Positions 1-9,500 of a stretch of 64,000 nt of DNA are shown one piece after another. The stretch comes from Rhodococcus jostii NBRC 16295 (lineage in GTDB: Bacteria; Actinomycetota; Actinomycetes; Mycobacteriales; Mycobacteriaceae): the NCBI RefSeq assembly GCF_001894825.1, contig NZ_BCWY01000004.1:186001-250000 (forward strand), in the 5' to 3' direction. The notes beneath the pieces were generated by a model, which was not told the DNA's origin, did no database searches, and was given only the letters and a program-made list of their open reading frames with translations. Made by a program: the position numbers and the translations under genes. Position 1 is the stretch's first letter; each line of letters starts with the position of its first letter.

Positions 1-308
1 ACGGAACGGATGCCTACTACTCGCATCCCTTTCTCGACCCCGCGGCCTGCACGGTGCTGCTCGACCGGGGAGTGCGGACGTTCTGCCTCGACGCCCCGAG
101 CATCGACGAGACACCGGACGGCGACCACGCCGGGGCCGGTTACCCGGTCCACCATCTGATCGCCGACGCCGGCGGAGTGATCGGCGAAAATCTGTGCCGG
201 CTCGACCGGATCGACTTCCCCGACCCGCTCGTCAGCCTCCTCCCGATCACGCTGGAGGGCGGCGACGGGGCGCCCACCCGGGCCGTGGCGATGGAACTGG
301 CCGGGTGA
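1..308 (+). CDS. Cyclase / kynurenine formamidase-family protein, C-terminal fragment
   Basis: The reading frame is open from the window edge to a TGA at 306-308, so the N-terminal part lies outside the window. The visible ~102 residues run from an HPFLDP segment through a CLDAPSID motif, then a histidine-containing HHLIADAGG stretch and a conserved IGENLCRLD segment, and end in LPITLEGGDGAPTRAVA. This pattern is typical of the C-terminus of the metal-dependent cyclase family (PF04199), which includes arylformamidases and polyketide-cyclase-like hydrolases. The family hydrolyses amide or lactone bonds using a bound divalent metal. The substrate cannot be told from this fragment. The gene ends only 5 bp from the convergent MoaD-like gene. 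Confidence 0.75.
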   Translation, partial: GTDAYYSHPFLDPAACTVLLDRGVRTFCLDAPSIDETPDGDHAGAGYPVHHLIADAGGVIGENLCRLDRIDFPDPLVSLLPITLEGGDGAPTRAVAMELAG

Positions 309-313
309 CCCGT

Positions 314-604
314 TCAGCCGCCGGCCACGGACTGCAGGATCTGCAGTTCCTGGCCGGGGGTCACCTCTGTGCCGACGCCGCCGAGCAACCGGACGTCCTC
401 ACCGTCCACGTACACGTTGACGTACCGCCGCAGGGCTCCGGTCTCGTCGCGAATCCGGCGACCGAGAATCGGGAACTCACCGGCGAGGACGTCGAGCACA
501 TGAGACACCGTCGAGGTGGCGCCGAGGGGCACGTGGACGGAACGCTCCCCGCCGACGATCGACGCCAGTGCCCGCGGAACGTGCACCGTCACGCCCCCGC
601 TCAC
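314..604 (-). CDS. MoaD/ThiS-family ubiquitin-like sulfur-carrier protein
   Basis: This is a 96-residue protein with a GTG start at 604-602, chosen because it overlaps the TGA of the upstream gene by 4 bp (GTGA), a usual sign of translational coupling. It has the beta-grasp pattern of MoaD/ThiS proteins: an N-terminal strand (VTVHVPRAL), a central ILGRRIRDETGALRRYVNVYVDG segment, and a C-terminal Gly-Gly. In this family the C-terminal glycine is adenylated by a MoeB/ThiF-type E1 enzyme and then carries sulfur as a thiocarboxylate, for molybdopterin, thiamin or amino-acid synthesis. No E1 partner is visible nearby. The neighbour is a BNR-repeat protein, so a dedicated role other than molybdopterin synthesis is possible. 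The family call is firm and the pathway is unknown. Confidence 0.8.
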   Translation of the reverse strand: MSGGVTVHVPRALASIVGGERSVHVPLGATSTVSHVLDVLAGEFPILGRRIRDETGALRRYVNVYVDGEDVRLLGGVGTEVTPGQELQILQSVAGG

Positions 605-1698
605 GACGCGCTCACCGCCGCCCGCACGCACAGGACGTCGGGCAGGTGCGCCGCGACCGTGGTGAACGACGCGCCCTCGTCGGCGCTCCCGTAGACCTCG
701 CCGCCGCGCGTGCCGAAATACACGCCGACCGGGTCGGCGGTGTCGACGGCGGCGGCGTCGCGGAGCACCACGTTGTAGTCGTGTTCCGGCAGCCCGCTGT
801 CGAGGCGGGTCCAACTGTTTCCGGCGTCCTCGCTGCGGTAGACGGCGAGCCGGCCGTCCGGTGGGATCCGTTCACGGTCCGCCTCGATCGGGACCACCCA
901 CACCGTTCCCTCGCGGCGGGGATGGGTGAGCATCACGAACCCGAAGTCGGACGGCAACCCGTCGGCGATCGACTTCCACGTGTCGCCGCTGTCGTCGGAG
1001 CGGTACACGCCGTGATGGTTCTGGGCGTACAGCCGGTTCGGGACGACGGCGTCGCGGGCGATCTTGTGGACGCACTGGCCGAATTCCGGATTCGGATCCG
1101 GCAGGAAGTGGGCCGCGATCCCGGTGTTGCGCGGCTCCCACGACGCACCGCCGTCGGTGGTCCGGTAGACGCCCCCGGTGCTCATGGCGACGTGCACCGT
1201 GTTCGCGTCCCGCGGGTGGGGTACCACGGAATGTGCTGCGGCGCCGCCGTATCCGGCTCCCCACTCCGGCCGGTGCGGATGGTCCCACAGCCCGCGCTCG
1301 AGGTCGAAGTGCTCCCCGCCGTCGACGGACCGCCACACCGAGATGGGTTCGCAACCGGCCCACACGACGCCGGGACGGTCGTCCGTGTCGGGTCGGAGCT
1401 GCCACACCCGCTCGAGTGCGGCGCCGTCACCGTCGCCGAAGCGGATGGCGCCGTGGTCCGGTTCGGTCCAGGTTGCCCCCAGATCGTCGGAATGGGCGAC
1501 GGTCGGACCCCAGTGTTCGGACCGGACCCCGACCAGAATGCGGGTGCGGCCACCGCGGGTGTCGATCCCGATACTCGGAATCTCGTTCATCAGGAAGTGC
1601 GGGCCCGACAGCGACCAGGCCGCGCGGTCGCGGCTGGTGGCCAGCCACAGGCCCTTCTTCGTTCCGATCGCGAGCAGGACGGCGTCGGCTGCGCTCAT
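601..1698 (-). CDS. BNR/sialidase-fold beta-propeller protein
   Basis: This is a 365-residue protein with repeated Asp-box-like motifs: SDDLGATW near residue 91, SVDGGEHF, TTDGGASW, SDDSGDTW, SEDAGNSW and SADEGASF. They recur at propeller-blade spacing, which points to a six- or seven-bladed beta-propeller of the BNR/WD40-YVTN class. It starts MSAADAVLLAIGTKKGLW, with no signal peptide, so it is probably cytoplasmic. The sialidase arginine triad is not obvious, so I do not call it an enzyme. It is co-transcribed with the MoaD-like gene (4-bp overlap) and lies 52 bp downstream of the sigma-factor gene on the same strand, so all three could share a transcript. Function is unknown. Confidence 0.75.
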   Translation of the reverse strand: MSAADAVLLAIGTKKGLWLATSRDRAAWSLSGPHFLMNEIPSIGIDTRGGRTRILVGVRSEHWGPTVAHSDDLGATWTEPDHGAIRFGDGDGAALERVWQLRPDTDDRPGVVWAGCEPISVWRSVDGGEHFDLERGLWDHPHRPEWGAGYGGAAAHSVVPHPRDANTVHVAMSTGGVYRTTDGGASWEPRNTGIAAHFLPDPNPEFGQCVHKIARDAVVPNRLYAQNHHGVYRSDDSGDTWKSIADGLPSDFGFVMLTHPRREGTVWVVPIEADRERIPPDGRLAVYRSEDAGNSWTRLDSGLPEHDYNVVLRDAAAVDTADPVGVYFGTRGGEVYGSADEGASFTTVAAHLPDVLCVRAAVSAS

Positions 1699-1750
1699 GA
1701 ATCCATCGGACCACTCGGCCCGGTGAATGGCAACGGTGGAACGGGAACCG

Positions 1751-2335
1751 TCAGCGGGCCGGACCGTGCCCGATCCGCGACCGCAGATGGCTCAGCGCCC
1801 GGTGCTGGGCGACCCGGACGGCGCCCGGAGTGGTGTCCAGGACCCGTGCGGTCTGCTCGGCCGTCATACCGACGATGATCCGCATGAAGAGGATCTGCTG
1901 GTGCCGGACCGGAAGGGTGTCCACGAGCTCGCCCATCTCGCCGCGGAGTTCGCGGCGCAGGACATGGTGTTCGGGGCCGTCCTCGACGTCGACGACGTGA
2001 TGTGCGGCGGCGGAGCGTGCGGTCGGCGTGGACAAGCGAGTGGCGCGGCGCCGGGCGTCGGAGACCTTGTGCGCCGCGATGCCGAAGATGAACGACAGCA
2101 GCGACTTTCCCCGATTCTCGTACGTCCGGAGGGCGGTCATCAAGGCGAGGCACACGTCCTGGGTGACGTCGTCTGCAGTGGCGTGCGGGTGATCCACCGA
2201 CTCGAGCCGGGTGGTGCAGTAGCGGTGCACGAGCGGGTGCGCGATCCGGAGAACCTCTTCGACGGCGTCTTCGTCGCCCGTCGTTGCGTACGGCGCGAGT
2301 CGTTCCAATTCGGCTCTGACGTCCAATTCGATCAT
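1751..2335 (-). CDS. sigD: RNA polymerase sigma-70 family factor, SigD/ShbA-like
   Basis: This is a 194-residue sigma factor. Region 2 is visible around residues 38-100 (HRYCTTRLESV, then ADDVTQDVCLALMTAL and SFIFGIAAHKVSDARR). Region 4 is at about 135-190, with the helix-turn-helix MTAEQTARVLDTTPGAVRVAQHRAL. The order and wording match the SigD group of mycobacteria and the ShbA group of streptomycetes: DD-x-Q-[DE]-VCLA in region 2 and GAVRVAQHRAL in region 4. No anti-sigma gene lies next to it; the next gene on the strand is the BNR-repeat protein. The start at 2335 is the natural ATG of this frame. Subfamily assignment is from motif resemblance, and a paralogue of the true sigD is equally possible. 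Confidence 0.85.
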   Translation of the reverse strand: MIELDVRAELERLAPYATTGDEDAVEEVLRIAHPLVHRYCTTRLESVDHPHATADDVTQDVCLALMTALRTYENRGKSLLSFIFGIAAHKVSDARRRATRLSTPTARSAAAHHVVDVEDGPEHHVLRRELRGEMGELVDTLPVRHQQILFMRIIVGMTAEQTARVLDTTPGAVRVAQHRALSHLRSRIGHGPAR

Positions 2336-2505
2336 GGTGTTCTCCCTGTTCCTGCGGCTGTATCAAGCCTCGGGGGAACGCGCGATCGTCGATAGGCACC
2401 GAAGGGTGCCTAACCACCCACCCCTGGCCAGGACTTCATAGCGGGATCTAGGACACGCGCTAGATGAGCGCAGATTCGGCAACAGAGATTGTTACCTTCG
2501 TGGCC

Positions 2506-3693
2506 ATGGACCCTGTCCGTAACCCCTATGCGCCCGGTGCGGGGCAACGCCCGCCCGAGCTCGCGGGACGAACCAGGCAGCTCGACGCGTTCGATGTGGT
2601 GCTCGAGCGGATCGCGCGCGGTCGCCCCGAACGCAGTGTGATGCTGACGGGTCTGCGCGGGGTCGGAAAGACGGTGCTGCTGAACCACCTGCGGTCGGCC
2701 GCCATCTCTCGACGGTGGGGAACGGGAAAGATCGAGGCCCGCCCGGACCAGGATCTGCGGAGGCCGCTGTCGTCGGCGTTGCACATGGCGGTTCGTGAGA
2801 TCGCGGGCTCGCATCGCGACCCGGACCGGGTGGAGGAGTTCCTCGGCGTCCTGAAGTCGTTCGCCCTGCGTGCGACCGCCGACAAGGGCATGCGGGAGCG
2901 GTGGCAGCCGGGTATCGACGCCCCCGCGGTGAAGGGTCGCGCGGATTCCGGGGACATCGAGATCGACCTGGTGGAATTGCTGCTCGACGCGTCCTCCCTG
3001 GCCCGCGACGTCGGGGTGGGGATCGCGCTGTTCATCGACGAGATGCAGGACCTGGGCGCCGCGGACGTCTCGGCGGTGTGCGGGGCCTGTCACGAGCTCA
3101 GCCAGGACGCGGCGCCACTGATCGTGGTCGGAGCCGGACTGCCGCACCTGCCCGCGGTGCTGTCGGCGTCCAAGAGTTATTCGGAGCGGCTGTTCAGCTA
3201 TCACCGCATCGACCGTCTCGACCGGGCGTCCGCGGATCGGGCGTTGATCGCGCCTGCCGAGCGGGAAGACGTGAAGTTCACCGACGAGGCACTCGACGCG
3301 TTGTATGCCGCGGCCGACGGCTATCCCTATTTCGTCCAGGCCTACGGCAAGACGACGTGGGACGTGGCGGCGGCGAGCCCCATCACCGAGGAGGACGTGC
3401 GAGTGGCCGCGCCGACCGCGGAGGAGGAACTGGCGGTCGGGTTCTTCGGGTCGCGGTACGAGCGGGCGACGCCGGCCGAGCGGGAGTACATGCGGGCGAT
3501 GGCCGACCTCTCCGGGGACGACGGTCCGGTCGCGACGGCGGCGATCGCCTCGGAGTTGGGGCGCAAACCCGCGTCGCTGTCTCCCGCCCGGGACGGGTTG
3601 ATCAAGAAGGGCCTGATCTATTCGGCCGAGCGTGGATCGATCGGTTTCACCGTGCCGCACTTCGGTCGATATCTGCGTGCGCAGAACGACTAG
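2506..3693 (+). CDS. AAA-family ATP-binding protein of unknown role
   Basis: The protein is 395 residues from the ATG at 2506. I prefer this start because it gives MDPVRNPYAPGAGQRPPELAGR, the usual beginning of this actinobacterial family. An in-frame ATG at 2464 would add 14 residues. Walker A is GLRGVGKT at about residue 49, Walker B is ALFIDEMQDL at about 175, and an SYSERLF segment lies at about 226. The C-terminal third looks like a winged helix (EREYMRAMADL, then ASELGRKPASLSPARDGLIKKGLI), giving an ORC1/STAND-like AAA plus wHTH layout. Such proteins are widespread in actinobacteria and poorly characterised. It is transcribed away from the sigma gene, with 170 bp between the two starts, and stands alone. 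No phage or transposon context is evident. Confidence 0.75.
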   Translation: MDPVRNPYAPGAGQRPPELAGRTRQLDAFDVVLERIARGRPERSVMLTGLRGVGKTVLLNHLRSAAISRRWGTGKIEARPDQDLRRPLSSALHMAVREIAGSHRDPDRVEEFLGVLKSFALRATADKGMRERWQPGIDAPAVKGRADSGDIEIDLVELLLDASSLARDVGVGIALFIDEMQDLGAADVSAVCGACHELSQDAAPLIVVGAGLPHLPAVLSASKSYSERLFSYHRIDRLDRASADRALIAPAEREDVKFTDEALDALYAAADGYPYFVQAYGKTTWDVAAASPITEEDVRVAAPTAEEELAVGFFGSRYERATPAEREYMRAMADLSGDDGPVATAAIASELGRKPASLSPARDGLIKKGLIYSAERGSIGFTVPHFGRYLRAQND

Positions 3694-3825
3694 CAGAATC
3701 TAGCTCTCTCTACGGATTTCACTAGAGAGTCGAAGATTGTCCTGTCGAGTCCCGGATATGTGTCTCGGGCGCTGGCACTCGCCGTGGCTCCGGCGCATCC
3801 TGGAGTGACGACGAAGGGATCAGCG

Positions 3826-5781
3826 ATGTCGGACACTGTCGCCCGCAAGGTCATCGGTGCACACCTCCTCGACGGCCGGATGGAACCGGGAGAGGAGATC
3901 TCGATCCGGATCGACCAGACCCTCACCCAGGACGCCACCGGAACGCTGGTGATGCAGGAACTCGAGGCGCTCCACCTCGATCGCATCAAGACCGAGTTGA
4001 GCGCGCAGTACGTCGACCACAATCTGCTGCAGGCCGACGAGAAGAACGCCGAGGACCACGAGTTCCTCCGCACCGCCGCCCTGCGGTACGGGCTGTGGTT
4101 CTCGAAGCCGGGCAACGGGGTCTCGCATCCCACCCACATGCAGCGGTTCGGTGTTCCCGGCAAGACCATGGTCGGTTCCGACTCGCACACCCCGGCGGCC
4201 GGATCGCTGGGCATGCTCGCGATCGGCGTCGGTGGGCTCGAGGTCGCCATGGCGATCGCGGGCCAGCCCTTGCACCTGCGCATGCCTCAGATCTGGGGTG
4301 TGGAGGTGACCGGCAGGCTCCCCGACTGGAGTTCGGCGAAAGACGTCATCCTCGAGATGCTCCGCCGCCACGGGGTCAAGGGTGGGCTCAACAGGATCAT
4401 CGAATACCACGGTGAGGGGCTCGCGACGTTGACGGCGATGGATCGTCACGTCATCGCGAACATGGGCGCCGAACTGGGCGCCACGACGTCCATCTTTCCC
4501 GCCGACGAGGCGGTCCGCGACTTCCTGCGTTCCGAGGGCAGGGAAGACGACTTCGTGGAACTGCTCGCCGATGCAGGCGCGGAGTACGACGTACACGAAC
4601 ACCTCGACCTGTCGACGATCGTGCCGCTGATCGCGAAACCGTCTTCGCCGGGAAACGTGGTGCCCGTCCGGGAGGTCGCCGGTGAGGACGTCAGCCAGGT
4701 GGTGATCGGGTCGTCCGCCAATCCCGGACTGCGCGACTTCGCGATCGCTGCGGCCATGGTGTCGGGGAGGCAGACAGACCCGAGCGTGAGCTTCGACGTC
4801 AATCCGAGTTCGCGGGAGATCCTGGCCGACCTGACCAAGATGGGCGCCACGCTCGAACTCGTCGTGGCAGGCGCGCGAATTCACCAATCCGGGTGCATGG
4901 GCTGTATCGGCATGGGCCAGGCGCCGGCGACCGGCCGGAATTCTCTCCGGACGATGCCCCGCAATTTCCCAGGGCGTTCGGGCACCCGCGAGGATTCCGT
5001 GTGGCTGTGTTCACCCGAGACAGCGGCCGCGTCGGCTCTTACCGGGGTGATCACCGACCCGCGGGACTGGGCGGAGAAAGAGGGGATGCCGTACCCGGAG
5101 ATCACGCTTCCGGACGAGGCCACGGTCAACACGGCCATGCTGGTGGCTCCGCTGCCCGAGGACGAGGCGCGGCACGTCGAACTCGTGAAGGGACCCAACA
5201 TCTCGTCTCTGCCCGAGTTTCCGCCCCTGCCCGAGCGCATCGAGGCTCCTGTACTCCTGAAGGTCGGTGACAACATCTCCACCGACGAGATCTCTCCGGC
5301 CGGGGCGCGGGCCCTGCCGTTCCGCTCCAACATTCCCAAGCTGTCCCGGTTCACGTTCACACAGGTCGACGAGACCTATCCGGCGCGCGCGGAGGAGACG
5401 GCGAAGAGCACCGGGCATTTCATCGTAGGCGGCGACAACTACGGGCAGGGGTCCTCGCGCGAGCATGCCGCGATCACCCCGCGCTACCTCGGGTTGCACG
5501 CGGTGATCGCCACCTCGTTCGCTCGTATCCACTGGCAGAACCTCGCCAACTTCGGTGTGCTCGCGCTCGAATTCGAGAACCCGGACGATTACGACACGAT
5601 CCGGCAGGGCGACGTGCTGGTCCTCGACGGAGTGCGGGAGGCCGTTCGTTCCGGCCCTCGTCTGACCCTGTTCGACTCGACCCGTGACGTGGAGATCCCG
5701 GTGCGTCATCGGCTGTCCCCACGTCAGGTCGACGACGTGCTCGCGGGCGGATTGATTCCCCAGCTGGCACGCAGGGAGTGA
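3826..5781 (+). CDS. acn: Aconitate hydratase (compact ~650-residue type)
   Basis: This is a 651-residue protein that interconverts citrate and isocitrate. Start ATG 3826 follows GAAGGGATCAGCG, a plausible ribosome site; an upstream in-frame start at 3760 would add 22 unlikely residues. The motif GSDSHTPAAGSLGMLAIGVGG sits at about residues 125-145, and the Cys-x2-Cys cluster motif SGCMGCIGMGQAPATGR at about 360. A swivel domain occupies the C-terminal third, with GDNYGQGSSREHAA near 550 and RIHWQNLANFG near 572. The motif usually read GSCTN, which supplies the first cluster cysteine in classical aconitases, reads GSSAN near residue 294. This may be normal for the compact subfamily. The gene stands alone, 28 bp upstream of an M50-like gene. 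A homoaconitase-like role is not excluded but less likely. Confidence 0.88.
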   Translation: MSDTVARKVIGAHLLDGRMEPGEEISIRIDQTLTQDATGTLVMQELEALHLDRIKTELSAQYVDHNLLQADEKNAEDHEFLRTAALRYGLWFSKPGNGVSHPTHMQRFGVPGKTMVGSDSHTPAAGSLGMLAIGVGGLEVAMAIAGQPLHLRMPQIWGVEVTGRLPDWSSAKDVILEMLRRHGVKGGLNRIIEYHGEGLATLTAMDRHVIANMGAELGATTSIFPADEAVRDFLRSEGREDDFVELLADAGAEYDVHEHLDLSTIVPLIAKPSSPGNVVPVREVAGEDVSQVVIGSSANPGLRDFAIAAAMVSGRQTDPSVSFDVNPSSREILADLTKMGATLELVVAGARIHQSGCMGCIGMGQAPATGRNSLRTMPRNFPGRSGTREDSVWLCSPETAAASALTGVITDPRDWAEKEGMPYPEITLPDEATVNTAMLVAPLPEDEARHVELVKGPNISSLPEFPPLPERIEAPVLLKVGDNISTDEISPAGARALPFRSNIPKLSRFTFTQVDETYPARAEETAKSTGHFIVGGDNYGQGSSREHAAITPRYLGLHAVIATSFARIHWQNLANFGVLALEFENPDDYDTIRQGDVLVLDGVREAVRSGPRLTLFDSTRDVEIPVRHRLSPRQVDDVLAGGLIPQLARRE

Positions 5782-5809
5782 TCAGCCGGTCGCCGTACAC
5801 TCGGCGCCG

Positions 5810-6526
5810 ATGAATGGAATTCACTCGCTGTGGGAGCGCATGAGCGCGGTCAGCCCCGCGCCGGCACCCTGGATCGTTCAGCTCACGGCGGTGGTGGCGG
5901 TGATACTCGTCCTCGAACCGCACGCGTGGCGACTCACCCGCAATGTGGTCACCATCGTGCACGAGGGCGCGCATCTGGTGGTCGCCCTGCTGTTCGGTCG
6001 AACCCTGAAGGGGGTGCGGCTGCACTCGGACACGTCCGGTGTGGCGATCTCGTCCGGTAAACCGACGGGGCTCGGTGTGGTCCTCATGACGTTCGCCGGC
6101 TACGTCGGCCCCGCCGTGCTCGGGCTCGGCGCGGCCTGGGTGCTGGGCACCCAGCACGCGGTCGCGGTGCTGTGGATCGGTGTCGTGGCTCTCGCCGCCA
6201 TGCTGATCCTCGTCCGGAACCTGTACGGGTTGTTCTCCCTCACCGTGGTCGGGGCGCTGCTGTTCGGACTCGTCTGGTTCGGGACGCAGGACCAGCAGGT
6301 GGGCGCGGCCTATCTGATCACGCTGTTCATGCTCGTCGCCGCCCCGCGACCGGTCCTCGAACTACAGCGTCACCGCGCCCGCGGCGCGGCCCCGGAGTCG
6401 GACGCCGATCAGCTGGCACGGCTCACCCGCATTCCCGGCATCGTCTGGGTGGGTCTGTTCCTACTCGTGACGGTGAGCTGCCTCGCGCTGGGTGGCTGGT
6501 GGATTCTCCGCCCCGTCGGGGGCTGA
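5810..6526 (+). CDS. M50-family membrane metallopeptidase-like protein
   Basis: This is a 238-residue integral membrane protein with the zinc-site signature HEGAH (HExxH) at about residue 52, within a hydrophobic segment ([16 protein letters not shown]). Several further hydrophobic helices follow: [57 protein letters not shown] and a C-terminal [18 protein letters not shown]. These features match the short M50B-like peptidase family, whose biological substrate is generally unknown. The gene follows the aconitase by 28 bp and may be read from the same transcript. Its last 66 bp overlap, tail to tail, the 3' end of the giant NRPS gene on the other strand. The second zinc ligand region is not certain by eye. 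Confidence 0.78.
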   Translation: MNGIHSLWERMSAVSPAPAPWIVQLTAVVAVILVLEPHAWRLTRNVVTIVHEGAHLVVALLFGRTLKGVRLHSDTSGVAISSGKPTGLGVVLMTFAGYVGPAVLGLGAAWVLGTQHAVAVLWIGVVALAAMLILVRNLYGLFSLTVVGALLFGLVWFGTQDQQVGAAYLITLFMLVAAPRPVLELQRHRARGAAPESDADQLARLTRIPGIVWVGLFLLVTVSCLALGGWWILRPVGG

Positions 6527-9500
6527 GGCGCCGCCGAGGTGCTCGGCCAGGATCGGTCCGATGACGGCGAGCGCCGCCGGATCGGTCATCTGCGCGTGCG
6601 GGTGGTCGACGGTGTGGGCGATCACGTCGCCGGCGATCCACGGCCGCCACGTCGCACTCGCGGCGACCGGCTGGGATGCGTCCTCCGATGCGCCGAAGAA
6701 CAGCAGGTTGCCGTCGAAGCGTTCCGGCACGAAATCGGCGGCGGAGTCGATGACGTCGACGTAGTCCTCGTACAACCGGGTCAGGTGCTCCGGTCCGAGC
6801 TGCTCCTCCACGTCACCGCCGAATTCCCGCAGTAGCTCCGGAAGTGTCGGTGCCGGGGTGTCCCGCTCGGCCGACGCATAGCTGTCGATCATCGTGAGCA
6901 GCCCGACCTCCTCGCCGAGCGACCGCAACTCGACGGCCATCGCGTGCGCGATCACGCCACCCACCGAGTACCCGAGGAGGTGGTACGGCCCCCGCGGCTG
7001 CACTCGCCGGATCTCCTCGACGTATCGGTGGGCGCGCTGCGAGATGGTGGTGAACCGTTCGCCGGGCACGGTCACGGCGGGGGACTGGACACCGTAGACG
7101 GGCCGGTCGGCGCCGAGGTGCGCACTCAATCCCGAATAGCACCAGGACAGTCCGATGGCCGGATGGATGCAGAACAGCGGCTCCCTGCTGCCGTCCGGGT
7201 GCAGCGGAAGCAGCACCCCGAGCGCGGTCGAGGCATCGGTGGCGGCGGCGAAACTCGACGAGACCCGACCGGCGATGCCCTCCGCGGTCGCGTCGGTGAA
7301 GAACCATTCGAGCCGCACCTCGACGTTCGTCGTGGCATGCAGCCGTGACGCCGCCCGGGTCGCGGACAGGGAGTTGCCGCCCAGCTCGAAGAAGTTGTCG
7401 TCCAGCCCCACCAGACCGGCGCCGAGAACGTCCGCGAACACCGCGGTGACCAGCTTCTCGGTGCGGGTGGTCGGTGGACGGAACCGCTGCGCCCGGGGCA
7501 CACCGGGATCGGGGAGCGCCCGTCGGTCCAGCTTGCCGTGGAGTGTCGACGGCAACGACTCCAGCACCACGATCTGGTTGGGCACCATGTACCGGGGAAG
7601 GCGCTGCGCCAGTTCCGCCGACACTGCGCGGGTGTCCACGACCGTGCCCGGGCGGGGCACGACGTAGCCGACGAGCCGGACGCCGGTGTTCGGGGATTCG
7701 TACACGGCCGCCGCGGATTGCGCGACGGCGTGGTGGCGTCGCAGCGCAGCCTCGATCTCCTGCAGTTCGACGCGTTGACCCCGAATCTTCACCTGTAGAT
7801 CGCGTCGGCCGAGGTACTCGATCGTGCCGTCCCTGCGCCGGCGCACCACGTCGCCCGTCCGGTACATCCGAGTGCCGGGCGGTCCCCACGGTGCGGCGGG
7901 GAACCGGTGGGCCGTCACCCCCGGTTGCCCGAGATAGCCGCGGGCGAGCTGGGCCCCGGCGAGATAGAGCTCGCCCGGCACGCCGACGGGCACCGGATGC
8001 AACCGCGAATCCAGCACCAGCACACCGATCCCGTTCTGCGGCACACCGATCGGGACGGTCGCGTCGACGGTGCCGACCACGGCGCGCGTCACGGCCACCG
8101 CTGTCTCGGTGGGGCCGTATTCGTTGTACAGCACCGCCTCCGGGCATCGAGCGTGGAAATTGTGCGCGGTGCCCGGCGGTAGGGTCTCCCCGCCACACGA
8201 CACCTGCCGCAGTGACGTGAGATCCGCATCGGGAATCGCCAGGATCTCGGCCAGCATCAGCGGAAGGAAGTATCCCGCGGTCACCCGGTGCCGACCGATC
8301 AGATCGGCGAGATGCCGGGGGTCGCGGTGGCCGTCCGGTCGAGCGATCACCAGGCGAGCACCCGCGATCAAGGGCCACCAGAACTCGCGAACCGAGGCGT
8401 CGAACGTGTACTGCAACTTGAGCATCACCGTGTCGTCGGAGCCGAGCGGGTCGGCGTCCTGCCGCCAGCGCAGGAAGCTCACGACGGCCGCATGGGTCAC
8501 GACCACCCCCTTGGGGGTCCCGGTCGATCCCGACGTGTGGATCACGTACGCCGGGTTCCGGTCCCGCAGTGGCGCGATCCGGTCACGGTGGGAGATCGGC
8601 GAGGCATCTTCTTCGGCGAGGTCCAGTCGGTCGACGACGAAGAGCCGCGTCTCCGACGGCAGGACGTCCGAGATGTCGAATCGATCCCGCTCGGTGGTGA
8701 GGACGACACGCGCGCCCGAGGACCGAATGACCTCGGCATTGCGCTGGGCAGGGTGATCGGGGTCGATCGGGACGTACGCCGCGCCCGTCTTCGCGACGGC
8801 ATACATCCCGACGAGGAGTTCGACGGAGCGGCGAATCGCCATTCCCACCATGGACTCCGGGCCGACATCGGAGGCGATCAGGTGGCGCGCCAGCCTGTTG
8901 ACCGCCTCGTCGAGTTCGCGGTAGGTGAGTTCATGTTCCCCGGAGACGACGGCGGTCGCGTCGGGCGTGGCCGCGACCTGCCGGTCGAAGAGATCGACGA
9001 GCGTCTCACCGGAGGAGGGCACCGCGGCGGGAACATCCGGGTGCGGATCGAGGAGGGCGAGGTCGCCGACGGCCAGATCCGGTTGTGCGACAGATTCGCT
9101 CAACGTCCGGACGAAGCGTTCGCCGATCTCCACGACGGTGTGATGGTCGAACAGATCGGTGGCGTAGGTGAACACGGCCGTCCGCCGGGTGCGTTCCGTC
9201 GACGGATCCGGATCGGCGGCCACCGTGAGTTGCAGGTCGAATCGCGCCGACCGGGTCGGGGGAGACATCTCCGACACCCGCAGTCCGGGCAGGGTGAGCG
9301 GGGTGTGGTCGAGGTTCTGAAACGCCAGGGCCACCTGGAACAGCGGATTGCGTGCACGCGACCGGGCGGGATCGAGCACCTCGACCACGGTTTCGAACGG
9401 AACGGTGGAGTGCGCGAACGCGTCCAGGTCGTCCTCCCGGACCCGGCCGAGGAGTTCCGCGAAGCTTTCCGCGGGTATCACCTCGGTGCGGAGAACGAGG

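Noticed and set aside
568-1878. A 436-codon plus-strand open frame opposite the BNR gene
   Set aside because: It is a shadow of the Asp-box-repeat gene, with no signal peptide, domain or ribosome site.
3705-3729. CTCTCTA/TAGAGAG inverted repeat after the AAA gene
   Set aside because: The stem is only 7 bp with a 10-base loop and no T-run; too weak to call a terminator.
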